A DNA stretch of 64,000 nucleotides, taken from Flavobacterium proteolyticum (lineage in GTDB: Bacteria > Bacteroidota > Bacteroidia > Flavobacteriales > Flavobacteriaceae). The position numbers were made by a program, and so were the translations under genes. Shown in pieces: positions 27,194-35,396 of this stretch (positions are counted from its first letter, which is position 1; each line of letters begins with the position of its first letter). The stretch is taken from assembly GCF_015223105.1 (NCBI RefSeq), contig NZ_JADFTZ010000001.1, positions 1,178,001 through 1,242,000 on the forward strand, in the 5' to 3' direction. The notes under the pieces are model-generated. The model did not search any database. It was given only the letters and a program-made list of their open reading frames with translations, and had not been told where the DNA came from.

Positions 27194-27597
27194 TAGTTAA
27201 TTACAATACGGCTCTTAATTCTAATTTGAATGGTGATTTAAAGTTAACTTATGTTTTTATTTTAGAAGAGAAAAACGATTTGTTTGATTTATATATTGAG
27301 CAAATTCTAGAATTTTTACCTAAGTATGTTTGCTTTGTTGGAAATGAAGCAGATTATTATCATGAAATATTTGAAGAGATAGAATCATTTGAAAATACTA
27401 AATATGAGGAATTGGATAGAAAAAATATTAATTCATTAAGTTTTGAAAATATTGAGGATTGTTTGAATATGATTTTACATTTAGAAAACGTTTTCCCTAT
27501 TTACCTTTTAGATGATTCAGGACGTTATAAAGAAGACATTGTCAAAATTATAAATAAAATAAATTTGAAATTAGATTTAAATATTAAATTTAATTAA
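27190..27597 (+). CDS. Unknown small acidic protein within the glycan operon
   Basis: I do not recognise this 135-residue protein. It has no signal peptide or membrane segment, is rich in Glu, Asp, Asn and Ile, and contains LYIEQILEFLPKYVCFVGNEADYYHEIFEEIESFE. Its start codon overlaps the cutC stop (ATGA), which ties its translation to cutC. It looks more AT-rich than its neighbours, which hints that it was added to the operon later. The fold looks mixed alpha/beta. Confidence 0.6.
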   Translation: MIVNYNTALNSNLNGDLKLTYVFILEEKNDLFDLYIEQILEFLPKYVCFVGNEADYYHEIFEEIESFENTKYEELDRKNINSLSFENIEDCLNMILHLENVFPIYLLDDSGRYKEDIVKIINKINLKLDLNIKFN

Positions 27598-27659
27598 GTT
27601 AATCCTTCTATGCACTTCTATAATTTGACGCTTTCATTTTCAATACTTATGTGACTTAT

Positions 27660-30119
27660 ATGTTTAAAAAAATAACATTATTTCTAATTTTCATTTGTTA
27701 TTCCGTTTTTGGACAAACTTCCTATCGCAATTTGTCAATCGAAAACTGGACATTCAACAAGCAAAACGAATCTAAAAAACATAAAGCAACTATTCCCGGA
27801 ACCGTTCACACAGATTTATTCCAAAACCAATTAATTCCAGATCCGTTTTTTGGAAACAATGAAAAGCAATTGCAATGGATTGAAAATGAAAATTGGGAAT
27901 ACGAAACGCATTTTGCTCTTTCGAAATCCGAACTAAAAAATCAAAATATTGACTTAGAATTTGAGGGTTTGGACACCTATGCAACTGTTTTTTTGAATGG
28001 AAAAGTAGTTTTAGAAGCGGATAATATGTTCCGAAAATGGATTATTTCTGCCAAATCACATTTAAAAATTGGAACCAATCATTTAAAAGTTGTTTTTCAT
28101 TCCGCAGTTCAAAAAGGGAAAGAAGAAGCGAAAAAATTGTCTTATACCTTACCCGAAAAAGAACGTGTTTTTGTTAGAAAAGCGCAATATCAATTTGGTT
28201 GGGATTGGGGACCACGATTCGTTACGGCAGGAATTTGGAAAAAAGTCCAACTGAAATTTTGGAATTCGGCTAAAATCGAAAACATAAAATACAGTCAAAT
28301 CGAATTGAATGACAAAAAAGCTGTTTTAGAATTCACAACCGAAATTTACGTTTCCAAAGTCAAAACGATTCAGCTAAAAATCAATGAAAAAACAGAGGTT
28401 TTCAATCTTAAAAAAGGAAAGAACAAAATCAAAATGCAATATGAAATTGCCAATCCAAAGTTGTGGTGGTGTAATGGTTTAGGTGATGCGAATTTATATC
28501 CTTTTACTGTTGAAATCAATCAGAAAAAGCAGTTTTTAGATTCAAAAAAGCTAAATATTGGCTTGAGAACTATCGAATTAATTCAGGAAAAAGACCAAGC
28601 TGGAAAAAGTTTTTATTTCAAATTAAACGGAAAATCGGTTTTCATGAAAGGCGCCAATGTAGTTCCGCCCGATAGTTTTTTACCACGAGTTTCCGATACT
28701 ACTTATTTTTCTTTAGTCGAAAATGCTAAAAAAGCGAATATGAATATGCTTCGTGTTTGGGGTGGCGGCGTGTATTTTGATGATGCGTTTTATGAAGCTT
28801 GTGATGCCAAAGGAATTTTAGTTTGGCAAGATTTTATGTTTGCTTGTTCGATGTATCCGGGCGATGAAGAATTTGTTGAAAATGTAAAGCAAGAAGTAAT
28901 TGATAATGTGAATCGTTTGCAAAATCATCCGAGTATAGCCATTTGGTGTGGCAATAATGAAAACGATGAAGGTTGGCACAATTGGGGTTGGCAAAAGCAA
29001 TTTAATTATTCAAAAGCGGATTCCACTCAAATTTGGAACGATTACAAAAAAGTATTTCATGAAATGATTCCGAATACTTTAGACAGTTTGCTTCCGAAAG
29101 AAAAAAATATTTATTGGTCTTCATCGCCATCGATTGGTTGGGGAAGAAAGGAAAGTTTAACACAAGGCGATTCACATTATTGGGGCGTTTGGTGGGGAAA
29201 AGAACCGTTTGAGATTTATGAAAAGAAAGTAGGACGTTTTATGAGCGAATACGGTTTTCAAGGCATGCCTAATTTGGAAACTTTACAAAAAATCATGCAC
29301 AATGAAGACTTAAATTTTACTTCCGAAGCCTTTAAAAATCATCAAAAACATCCAACAGGTTATGAAACCATCAACGAATATATGGAACGTGATTATGTGG
29401 TGCCAAAAGATTTTGAAGATTATTTATATGTTTCCCAACTGTTGCAAGCTCGAGGAATGAAAATCGCCATTGAAGCCCATCGAAGAGCAAAACCCTATTG
29501 CATGGGAACGTTATTTTGGCAATTGAATGATTGTTGGCCAGTTACATCTTGGAGTTCGTTGGATTATTACGGAAATTGGAAAGCGTTTCATTATCAGGTG
29601 AAGCGAAGTTTTGAGAATTTATTGATTTCGGTTGCAGATGAAAATGAAAAATTTAAGGTTTATTTGATTAATGATAATTTCGAAAGCTCTTCTGGAAAAT
29701 TGGAATTAGAATTGCTTTCTTTTGATGGAAAATTACTTTGGAAAACCTTGAAAGAGTTTACTGTTCAAGAAAATGCGAGTACAGCTTTTTATGAAATTCT
29801 TAAAGAAGATTTTAAGTCATTTAATTTGCAGCAAACCTTTTTAAAAGTAAAATTCAATGAATTTCAATCACAATATTTCTTTGTAAAACCAAAAGATTTA
29901 AAATTATCAAAACCAAACATTCAAGTCAAAACTATTGACGAGTTAACTATTGAAATTTCTTCTGATGTTTTAGCTAAGGATGTTTTTCTGTCTTCGGAAA
30001 ATCAAGTGTTTTTTGAAGATAATTATTTTGATTTATTACCAAATGAAAAGCGAATCATCAAATTGTCCAAAGCTGCAAAAGAGATAAAAGTAAAATCGTT
30101 GTTTGATACTATGAAATAA
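27660..30119 (+). CDS. Beta-mannosidase (GH2)
   Basis: Exo-enzyme that splits terminal beta-linked mannose, for example Man-beta-1,4-GlcNAc of the N-glycan core. The 819-residue protein has a signal peptide (MFKKITLFLIFICYSVFGQ), a sugar-binding jelly roll (WEYETHFALSKSELKNQNIDLEFEGLDTYATVFLNGK), an immunoglobulin-like domain, and a TIM barrel with the acid/base glutamate in IWCGNNENDEGW (about residue 434) and the nucleophile in RFMSEYGFQG (about residue 529). PYCMGTLFWQLNDCWPVTSWSS also fits mannosidases. Start taken at the ATG 27660. A GTG at 27651 would add three residues. A terminator follows. Confidence 0.93.
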   Translation: MFKKITLFLIFICYSVFGQTSYRNLSIENWTFNKQNESKKHKATIPGTVHTDLFQNQLIPDPFFGNNEKQLQWIENENWEYETHFALSKSELKNQNIDLEFEGLDTYATVFLNGKVVLEADNMFRKWIISAKSHLKIGTNHLKVVFHSAVQKGKEEAKKLSYTLPEKERVFVRKAQYQFGWDWGPRFVTAGIWKKVQLKFWNSAKIENIKYSQIELNDKKAVLEFTTEIYVSKVKTIQLKINEKTEVFNLKKGKNKIKMQYEIANPKLWWCNGLGDANLYPFTVEINQKKQFLDSKKLNIGLRTIELIQEKDQAGKSFYFKLNGKSVFMKGANVVPPDSFLPRVSDTTYFSLVENAKKANMNMLRVWGGGVYFDDAFYEACDAKGILVWQDFMFACSMYPGDEEFVENVKQEVIDNVNRLQNHPSIAIWCGNNENDEGWHNWGWQKQFNYSKADSTQIWNDYKKVFHEMIPNTLDSLLPKEKNIYWSSSPSIGWGRKESLTQGDSHYWGVWWGKEPFEIYEKKVGRFMSEYGFQGMPNLETLQKIMHNEDLNFTSEAFKNHQKHPTGYETINEYMERDYVVPKDFEDYLYVSQLLQARGMKIAIEAHRRAKPYCMGTLFWQLNDCWPVTSWSSLDYYGNWKAFHYQVKRSFENLLISVADENEKFKVYLINDNFESSSGKLELELLSFDGKLLWKTLKEFTVQENASTAFYEILKEDFKSFNLQQTFLKVKFNEFQSQYFFVKPKDLKLSKPNIQVKTIDELTIEISSDVLAKDVFLSSENQVFFEDNYFDLLPNEKRIIKLSKAAKEIKVKSLFDTMK

Positions 30120-30147
30120 AAAAAACGCCTCAATTGAGGCGTTTTGT
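30117..30147. terminator. Bidirectional terminator between the mannosidase and deoxynucleoside kinase genes
   Basis: Perfect 24-base palindrome AAAACGCCTC-AATT-GAGGCGTTTT (30121-30144). The T-run is longer on the minus strand, so it serves mainly the kinase operon, but it can stop both convergent transcripts. Confidence 0.9.
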
Positions 30148-30151
30148 ATAT

Positions 30152-30766
30152 CTAAAATAATCCGTTTAATTCGGCATCAATTCTATTGATAATCATTCCT
30201 AAATCTTCTGGATTGTTTACAAAATCAATGTTGTCAACATCAATGATTACTAATTTTCCTTTGTTGTAGGTTTGAATCCAAGCTTCGTATCTTTCGTTCA
30301 AACGGCTTAAATAATCAATCGAAATAGAGTTTTCATAATCTCTTCCTCTTTTATGAATTTGACTCACTAAATTTGGAATCGAACTTCTTAAATAAATCAA
30401 TAAATCTGGCGAACCCACTAAACTTTCCATCAATTCGAAAAGTGAAGTGTAATTGTTGTAATCTCTGTTCGACATTAATCCCATTGCATGAAGATTGGGT
30501 GCAAAAATATGCGCATCTTCATAAATGGTTCTGTCTTGAATAATGTTTTTACCACTTTCGCGAATTTGCAATACTTGACGAAAACGACTGTTTAAGAAAT
30601 AAATTTGAAGATTAAAACTCCAACGTTCCATTTGGTGGTAAAAATCATCTAAATATGGATTGTCTACCACATCTTCAAAATGCGGTTCCCATTTAAAATG
30701 TTTGGCTAATAACTTAGTAAGTGTCGTTTTTCCTGCTCCAATATTTCCTGCTACTGCTATGTGCAT
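30152..30766 (-). CDS. Deoxynucleoside kinase
   Basis: Phosphorylates deoxynucleosides for salvage into dNTPs. The 204-residue protein has the P-loop GNIGAGKTTLTKLLAKHF (residues 7-24), FEDVVDNPYLDDFY with the substrate-contacting glutamate, the DRTIYEDAHIFA segment (the family's Asp-Arg-Ser-like site), and the lid-type arginines in IHKRGRDYENSISIDYL. Specificity (dA/dG versus dT/dC) cannot be read here. The start codon overlaps the stop of the upstream gene by one base (TAATG order on the minus strand), which implies coupled translation. Confidence 0.92.
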   Translation of the reverse strand: MHIAVAGNIGAGKTTLTKLLAKHFKWEPHFEDVVDNPYLDDFYHQMERWSFNLQIYFLNSRFRQVLQIRESGKNIIQDRTIYEDAHIFAPNLHAMGLMSNRDYNNYTSLFELMESLVGSPDLLIYLRSSIPNLVSQIHKRGRDYENSISIDYLSRLNERYEAWIQTYNKGKLVIIDVDNIDFVNNPEDLGMIINRIDAELNGLF

Positions 30767-31563
30767 TATGGTAAAATTATTTTGTAATTAGTAATTTCAT
30801 TTTGGGTAAAAATAGACAAAATTCCATCTCTAAAGAAAAATTTTGAAATGATTTTTTCATCAATTGCTATTTTGCTGCTACTCTTAGAAGTTAAGTCGTA
30901 GTAATATAATTTATCATCTGTTTTATAAATGGAATTGCCGTTTTTTGTTAACTGAATCGAATCAAATTTTGGCAGATTTCCTAATTTTTCGATAGTTCCA
31001 TAGATTGAAATGCGATACAAATTCAAATTAATATCGGTCCAATAAAAATGTGTGTAATCTGATTCGTAATATAGAATTGGATTTTCAAGCATAGTAGAAA
31101 TCCACTTAAATGTATCGGTGTTTACATTGTATAAGCCAATTTTTGATGAAATACTATCGTAAATCCAAATTTGGTTTTGTGAAGATAATGCCACCGCTTC
31201 CAAATTAATAGGAGTTGATTGTAAATTGAAGTCCATCTTTTTGATTTCGTTCAACTGATTATCTAATAATACTACCGTGTTGAAGTTTTTATAAAAAATC
31301 ACAATTTGAAGTGGATTTTGAAAATCAACATTGGTGATTTTTCCTAAACTTAGATTGTTATATTGATAGGTTTTAGTTTGACTGTTTTTTGTAAGAATAT
31401 TATTCTTTATGCTGTAGTTGTTCTGTTGATTATCATAGCCTAAAAAAACATCACATTCTATTTTTAGGCTATTTTGTTTTGTGGTAGAAATTAATTCTTG
31501 ACCTTTCATTGAAAAGCAGAACAAGTTAAAAATTAATATAAATAGTGTTTTTTTTACCAGCAT
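30766..31563 (-). CDS. Unknown secreted protein with beta-propeller-like repeats
   Basis: Not assigned to a named family. The 265-residue protein starts with a signal peptide (MLVKKTLFILIFNLFCFSMKGQ), and the mature part shows repeating short strands such as QNQIWIYDSISSKIGLYN, YTHFYWTDINLNLYRISIYG and DDKLYYYDLTSKSSSKI. That spacing fits a periplasmic beta-propeller. It is the upstream partner of the deoxynucleoside kinase and overlaps it by one base. There is no obvious functional connection. It shares a 122-base divergent region with the GLPGLI gene. Confidence 0.65.
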   Translation of the reverse strand: MLVKKTLFILIFNLFCFSMKGQELISTTKQNSLKIECDVFLGYDNQQNNYSIKNNILTKNSQTKTYQYNNLSLGKITNVDFQNPLQIVIFYKNFNTVVLLDNQLNEIKKMDFNLQSTPINLEAVALSSQNQIWIYDSISSKIGLYNVNTDTFKWISTMLENPILYYESDYTHFYWTDINLNLYRISIYGTIEKLGNLPKFDSIQLTKNGNSIYKTDDKLYYYDLTSKSSSKIAIDEKIISKFFFRDGILSIFTQNEITNYKIILP

Positions 31564-31685
31564 TGTTAAACTATTTCTGAAAATCAGGGTCTAATATACT
31601 ACTTTAACACAAAAATAGCAGTTAAATTGTGTAACAAAATACACGTTTGATAGTCTATATGTATAGCTAAAAACATCTAATAAGA

Positions 31686-32591
31686 ATGAAAAAAATTATT
31701 ATTGCTTCGATTTTTATGATTTCTGGGTTACTAAATGCTCAGAATTTTCAAGGAATGGCCGTTTATGAATCTAAAACGAGTACGGCTGATTTCATGAAAG
31801 GAATGAGTACAAACAGGGAAATGACGCCAGAAATGCAAAAACAAATAGAAGAGCGTATGAAAAAAATGTTTGAAAGAACATTTATTTTAAACTTCGATAA
31901 GACAGCTTCAATTTACAAAGAAGAAGAAAAATTAGATGCGCCTGGTCAACAAGGTGGAGGTAGAATGATGATGTCGATGATGGGAGGCGGCGGAACTCAC
32001 TATAAAAATGCTAAGGATAAGCAATATGTGGTGGATAAAGAGTTTTTTGGAAAAGAGTTTTTAATTAGAGATTCATTGCCAAAATATGAATGGAAACTAG
32101 AAGGAGAATCTAAAAAAATTGGTAATTATACTTGTTTTAAAGCAACTGCTGTAGTAAAAGTGAGTGAGTCTGATTTTAGAAATTTCAGATTCAGAAATAA
32201 CAATCCTAAAGAAGGTGAGAAAAAAGCGGAAACGGTAAAAGATACTGCAAAAGCTAAAAAAACTAATTTCACAGATGATTGGGAAATGCCTAAAGAAAAT
32301 GTCATTACAGCATGGTATTGCCCAGAAATTCCTGTAAATCAAGGGCCAGAAAATTATTGGGGTTTACCAGGTTTAATATTAGAGGTTAACGATGGTAAAA
32401 CGGTAATTTTATGTTCTAAGTTGGTTTTAAATTCTAAAGAAAAAGTTGAGATTAAACCTGCTTCAAAAGGAAAAGAGGTAACGCAAAAAGAATATGATGA
32501 AATTGTGAAAAAGAAAATGGAAGAAATGCGTGAAATGAATTCAGGTCGCGGAGGACAAGGCGGCGGATTTAGAATGGGTGGTGCACGTTAA
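31686..32591 (+). CDS. GLPGLI family protein
   Basis: A 301-residue secreted protein (signal peptide MKKIIIASIFMISGLLNAQ) that contains the family's namesake segment in ENYWGLPGLILEVNDGKTVI, preceded by ITAWYCPEIPVNQGPE. The C-terminus is rich in Gly, Met and Arg (GRGGQGGGFRMGG), and there is another Met/Gly stretch (GGGRMMMSMMGGGGTH) near residue 90. GLPGLI proteins are found almost only in Bacteroidota, and their biochemical role is unknown. They are typically encoded just before an outer-membrane beta-barrel protein, as here (17-base gap). Confidence 0.92.
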   Translation: MKKIIIASIFMISGLLNAQNFQGMAVYESKTSTADFMKGMSTNREMTPEMQKQIEERMKKMFERTFILNFDKTASIYKEEEKLDAPGQQGGGRMMMSMMGGGGTHYKNAKDKQYVVDKEFFGKEFLIRDSLPKYEWKLEGESKKIGNYTCFKATAVVKVSESDFRNFRFRNNNPKEGEKKAETVKDTAKAKKTNFTDDWEMPKENVITAWYCPEIPVNQGPENYWGLPGLILEVNDGKTVILCSKLVLNSKEKVEIKPASKGKEVTQKEYDEIVKKKMEEMREMNSGRGGQGGGFRMGGAR

Positions 32592-32608
32592 TTTTCTATA
32601 AAAGAATT

Positions 32609-35353
32609 ATGAAAAAAATATTTTTTATCCTTATAATGGCACTTACTTCAAGTGCCTTTTCTCAAAATATACGTTTCGAGGGTACTGTTAAAGATACAAC
32701 CGGTGTTGGTTTAGAAATGGCCAATATTATGGCTGTAAATCAGCAAACTAAAGCAATGGATGCTTATGCAATTACTAATGAAGCCGGAAAATTTATCTTG
32801 ACTTTAAAATCTAATACAACTTACACTCTTAAAGTGAGTTATATAGGTTTTCAAACTTTTGAAAAATCAGTTACTACAGGAACAACTACAATGAATTACC
32901 CAGTAGTTTTAAAAGAAGGAACACAGCTAAATGAAGTTGAAATTGTTCAAGAAATGCCAGTAAGTGTTTCGGGTGATACGATTATTTATAATTCCGATTC
33001 TTTTACAAATGGTACAGAACGAAAGTTGGAAGATGTATTGAAAAAACTCCCAGGTGTTGAGGTTAATAAAGATGGAGAAATTGAAGTAGAAGGGAAAAAA
33101 GTCCAAAAAGTAATGGTAGAAGGAAAAGATTTCTTTGATGGTGATACGAAATTGGCAACTAAGAATATTCCAGCAGACGCTTTAGATAAAATCCAAGTTT
33201 TACGAAATTACAATGAGGTTTCTAACTTAAAAGGTTTAGAAAATAACGAGGAAAGTATTGCTTTGAACATCAAATTGAAAGAAGGGAAAAAGAACTTCTG
33301 GTTTGGAGATATGACAGCTGGAATTGGTGTTGGGATGGATGATGCTCGTTATATCGTGAATCCTAAATTGTTTTATTATAATCCTAAATACAGTTTAAAT
33401 GTTATTGGTAATGTGAATAATATTGGAGAATTACCATTAACAGCTCAAGATTATTTCAAATTTACAGGAGGTTTCAAAAATATGATGCGAAAAGGAGGTT
33501 CTTCTTTTAATGTTGTGTCTAATGATTTAGGAATTATGGGACTTCGTAATAACCAAGCAGCTAATATTGAGTCTACTTTTGGAGCGGCTAATTTTAGTTT
33601 TAATCCTTCAAAAGCTTGGACATTAAGTGGTTTTGGAATTTTATTAGGAAATAAAACGGAAATTGAAAACAGAACAGTTTCTAATCGTGTAGATAATTTA
33701 CCAGATGGAACGTCTCAAACGATTACAGAAACTCGTGAAGATTTCACAAGACAAAAAAGTAATCAAGTTTTGTTTAAATTGAGTTCGAGTTATGTGCCGT
33801 CTGAAAAAAAACATTTTGATTACGATGCATTAATTAAGATTTCTGACCAAAAAGAAAATACAAGTGTTTTTTCTAGCTTGTTGTCGGATATTTATACAGC
33901 AAAAAAACAAAATCCTTTTTCAATAAATCAAAATCTTAATTACTACTATACGTTAAGTGATAAGCACGTTTTTGGTTTTGAAATGCAGCATTTGTATCAA
34001 AATGAAGATCCATTTTATAATGCTAACCTTGAAACTTTACCTTTTGCACCTTTGTTAACAGGTTACATAAATGAAGGAGCAGGAGTAAGAGACGATGTAA
34101 CTCAGAAACGTTTTGTTCAAACAAATAAAGTAGATACAAAATTTGATTATTATTACATGTTGACTCCAAAAAGCAACATCAATTTAACTTTAGGAAACAC
34201 CTATTCGTATCAAAATTTTGATTCGTCTATTTTTCAGATTTTGAATAATGGTACTCAGAATAATTTAACAGATGCAAGCACAGTGAATAATGTTAATTAT
34301 GCATTTAACGATGTGTTTTTAGGATTACATTATAAATTCATGACCGGAAAGTTTACTTTTAATCCAGGATTTAGTGTGCATCAGTTTAATACTAATGATC
34401 AACAACTTGGAACATCAAACAAGCAGTCTTTCAATAGAATTTTACCAGATGTATATGCGTTATGGCAAATTAAAAAATCAGAAACATTGACTTATAATTA
34501 TTCTTTAACAAACAATTTTACAGATATCAACAAGTTAGCTCAAGGTTACGTGTTTTCAAATTACAATAGCTTATTTAGCGGAAATAGATTCTTAGAAAAC
34601 TCTACTTCTCAAGTACATTCATTACGTTATTTTAAATACAACATGTTTAACTTCGAAAATATCTTTGCTAATATTTCGTATACAAGACAATTAGAAGGTA
34701 TTAAAAACAGAGCATTGTTGGTTGGAGTAAATCAAATTTCATCAGCTGTAAATATCAACTCTTCTTTCCCTGATGAAACTTTATTGGCTGCTGGGAATTA
34801 CGGGCGTTCTTTTGCTAAATATTATAAAGCAAATGCGAGAGTAGGGGTAAATTGGTCAAAATTTAATAATATTAGAGTTTTTCCTGATTCGGATTCTGAT
34901 CCAAATAATAATCCAACGAAAATTCAAACTACAGAATCTGTCTCACAAAGCTATGGTTTGAGTTTTTCAACAAATTATAAAACTTTGCCAAACTTAACAT
35001 TAGGATATAATTTTACTGTTAATGATAATTTTTCTGATGTAATTTATGTGGATAGTCCAACAGTTACTTTGGAATATTTTTTCCTTGATGCATTTTCATT
35101 TGTTTCGGAATATTCTTATTATCACAACCGAAACAAATCAAATACTATTGATAGTGAATACGATTTCTTAACTGCAAGTTTAATGTATCAAAAGAAAGAT
35201 AGTAAATGGGAATGGAAACTTTCAGGAACCAATTTATTAGATACTAAATCGTTAGACACTAACAGTTTTAGTCAGCTAGGAGGAACGAGTACTTTTTCAA
35301 GTTATAGAGTACAGCCAAGATTTGTAATTGTTAGTTTGAAATACAGATTATAA
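32609..35353 (+). CDS. Outer-membrane beta-barrel protein (TonB-receptor-like), partner of the GLPGLI protein
   Basis: A 914-residue outer-membrane protein with a signal peptide (MKKIFFILIMALTSSAFSQ), a carboxypeptidase-regulatory-like domain (FEGTVKDTTGVGLEMANIM through LKVSYIGFQTFEKS, about residues 20-100), a plug-like region (GTERKLEDVLKKLPGVEVNKDGEIEVEGKKVQKVMVEGKDFF), and a large barrel with a final strand ending VIVSLKYRL. This is the OMP beta-barrel family (Pfam OMP_b-brl type) rather than a fully typical SusC. The fixed pairing with GLPGLI suggests that the two act together at the outer membrane. The transported substrate is unknown. Confidence 0.88.
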   Translation: MKKIFFILIMALTSSAFSQNIRFEGTVKDTTGVGLEMANIMAVNQQTKAMDAYAITNEAGKFILTLKSNTTYTLKVSYIGFQTFEKSVTTGTTTMNYPVVLKEGTQLNEVEIVQEMPVSVSGDTIIYNSDSFTNGTERKLEDVLKKLPGVEVNKDGEIEVEGKKVQKVMVEGKDFFDGDTKLATKNIPADALDKIQVLRNYNEVSNLKGLENNEESIALNIKLKEGKKNFWFGDMTAGIGVGMDDARYIVNPKLFYYNPKYSLNVIGNVNNIGELPLTAQDYFKFTGGFKNMMRKGGSSFNVVSNDLGIMGLRNNQAANIESTFGAANFSFNPSKAWTLSGFGILLGNKTEIENRTVSNRVDNLPDGTSQTITETREDFTRQKSNQVLFKLSSSYVPSEKKHFDYDALIKISDQKENTSVFSSLLSDIYTAKKQNPFSINQNLNYYYTLSDKHVFGFEMQHLYQNEDPFYNANLETLPFAPLLTGYINEGAGVRDDVTQKRFVQTNKVDTKFDYYYMLTPKSNINLTLGNTYSYQNFDSSIFQILNNGTQNNLTDASTVNNVNYAFNDVFLGLHYKFMTGKFTFNPGFSVHQFNTNDQQLGTSNKQSFNRILPDVYALWQIKKSETLTYNYSLTNNFTDINKLAQGYVFSNYNSLFSGNRFLENSTSQVHSLRYFKYNMFNFENIFANISYTRQLEGIKNRALLVGVNQISSAVNINSSFPDETLLAAGNYGRSFAKYYKANARVGVNWSKFNNIRVFPDSDSDPNNNPTKIQTTESVSQSYGLSFSTNYKTLPNLTLGYNFTVNDNFSDVIYVDSPTVTLEYFFLDAFSFVSEYSYYHNRNKSNTIDSEYDFLTASLMYQKKDSKWEWKLSGTNLLDTKSLDTNSFSQLGGTSTFSSYRVQPRFVIVSLKYRL

Positions 35354-35354
35354 A

Positions 35355-35396
35355 CTAAATAAAAAGTCCCGAAATATTTCGGGACTTTTTATTTAG
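35355..35396. terminator. Bidirectional terminator between two convergent genes
   Basis: A 42-base perfect palindrome centred on GTCCCGAAAT-ATTTCGGGAC, extended by AAAAA/TTTTT and CTAAAT/ATTTAG on both sides. It serves the barrel gene on the plus strand and overlaps the stop codon of the tail-fibre-like gene on the minus strand. Confidence 0.93.
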
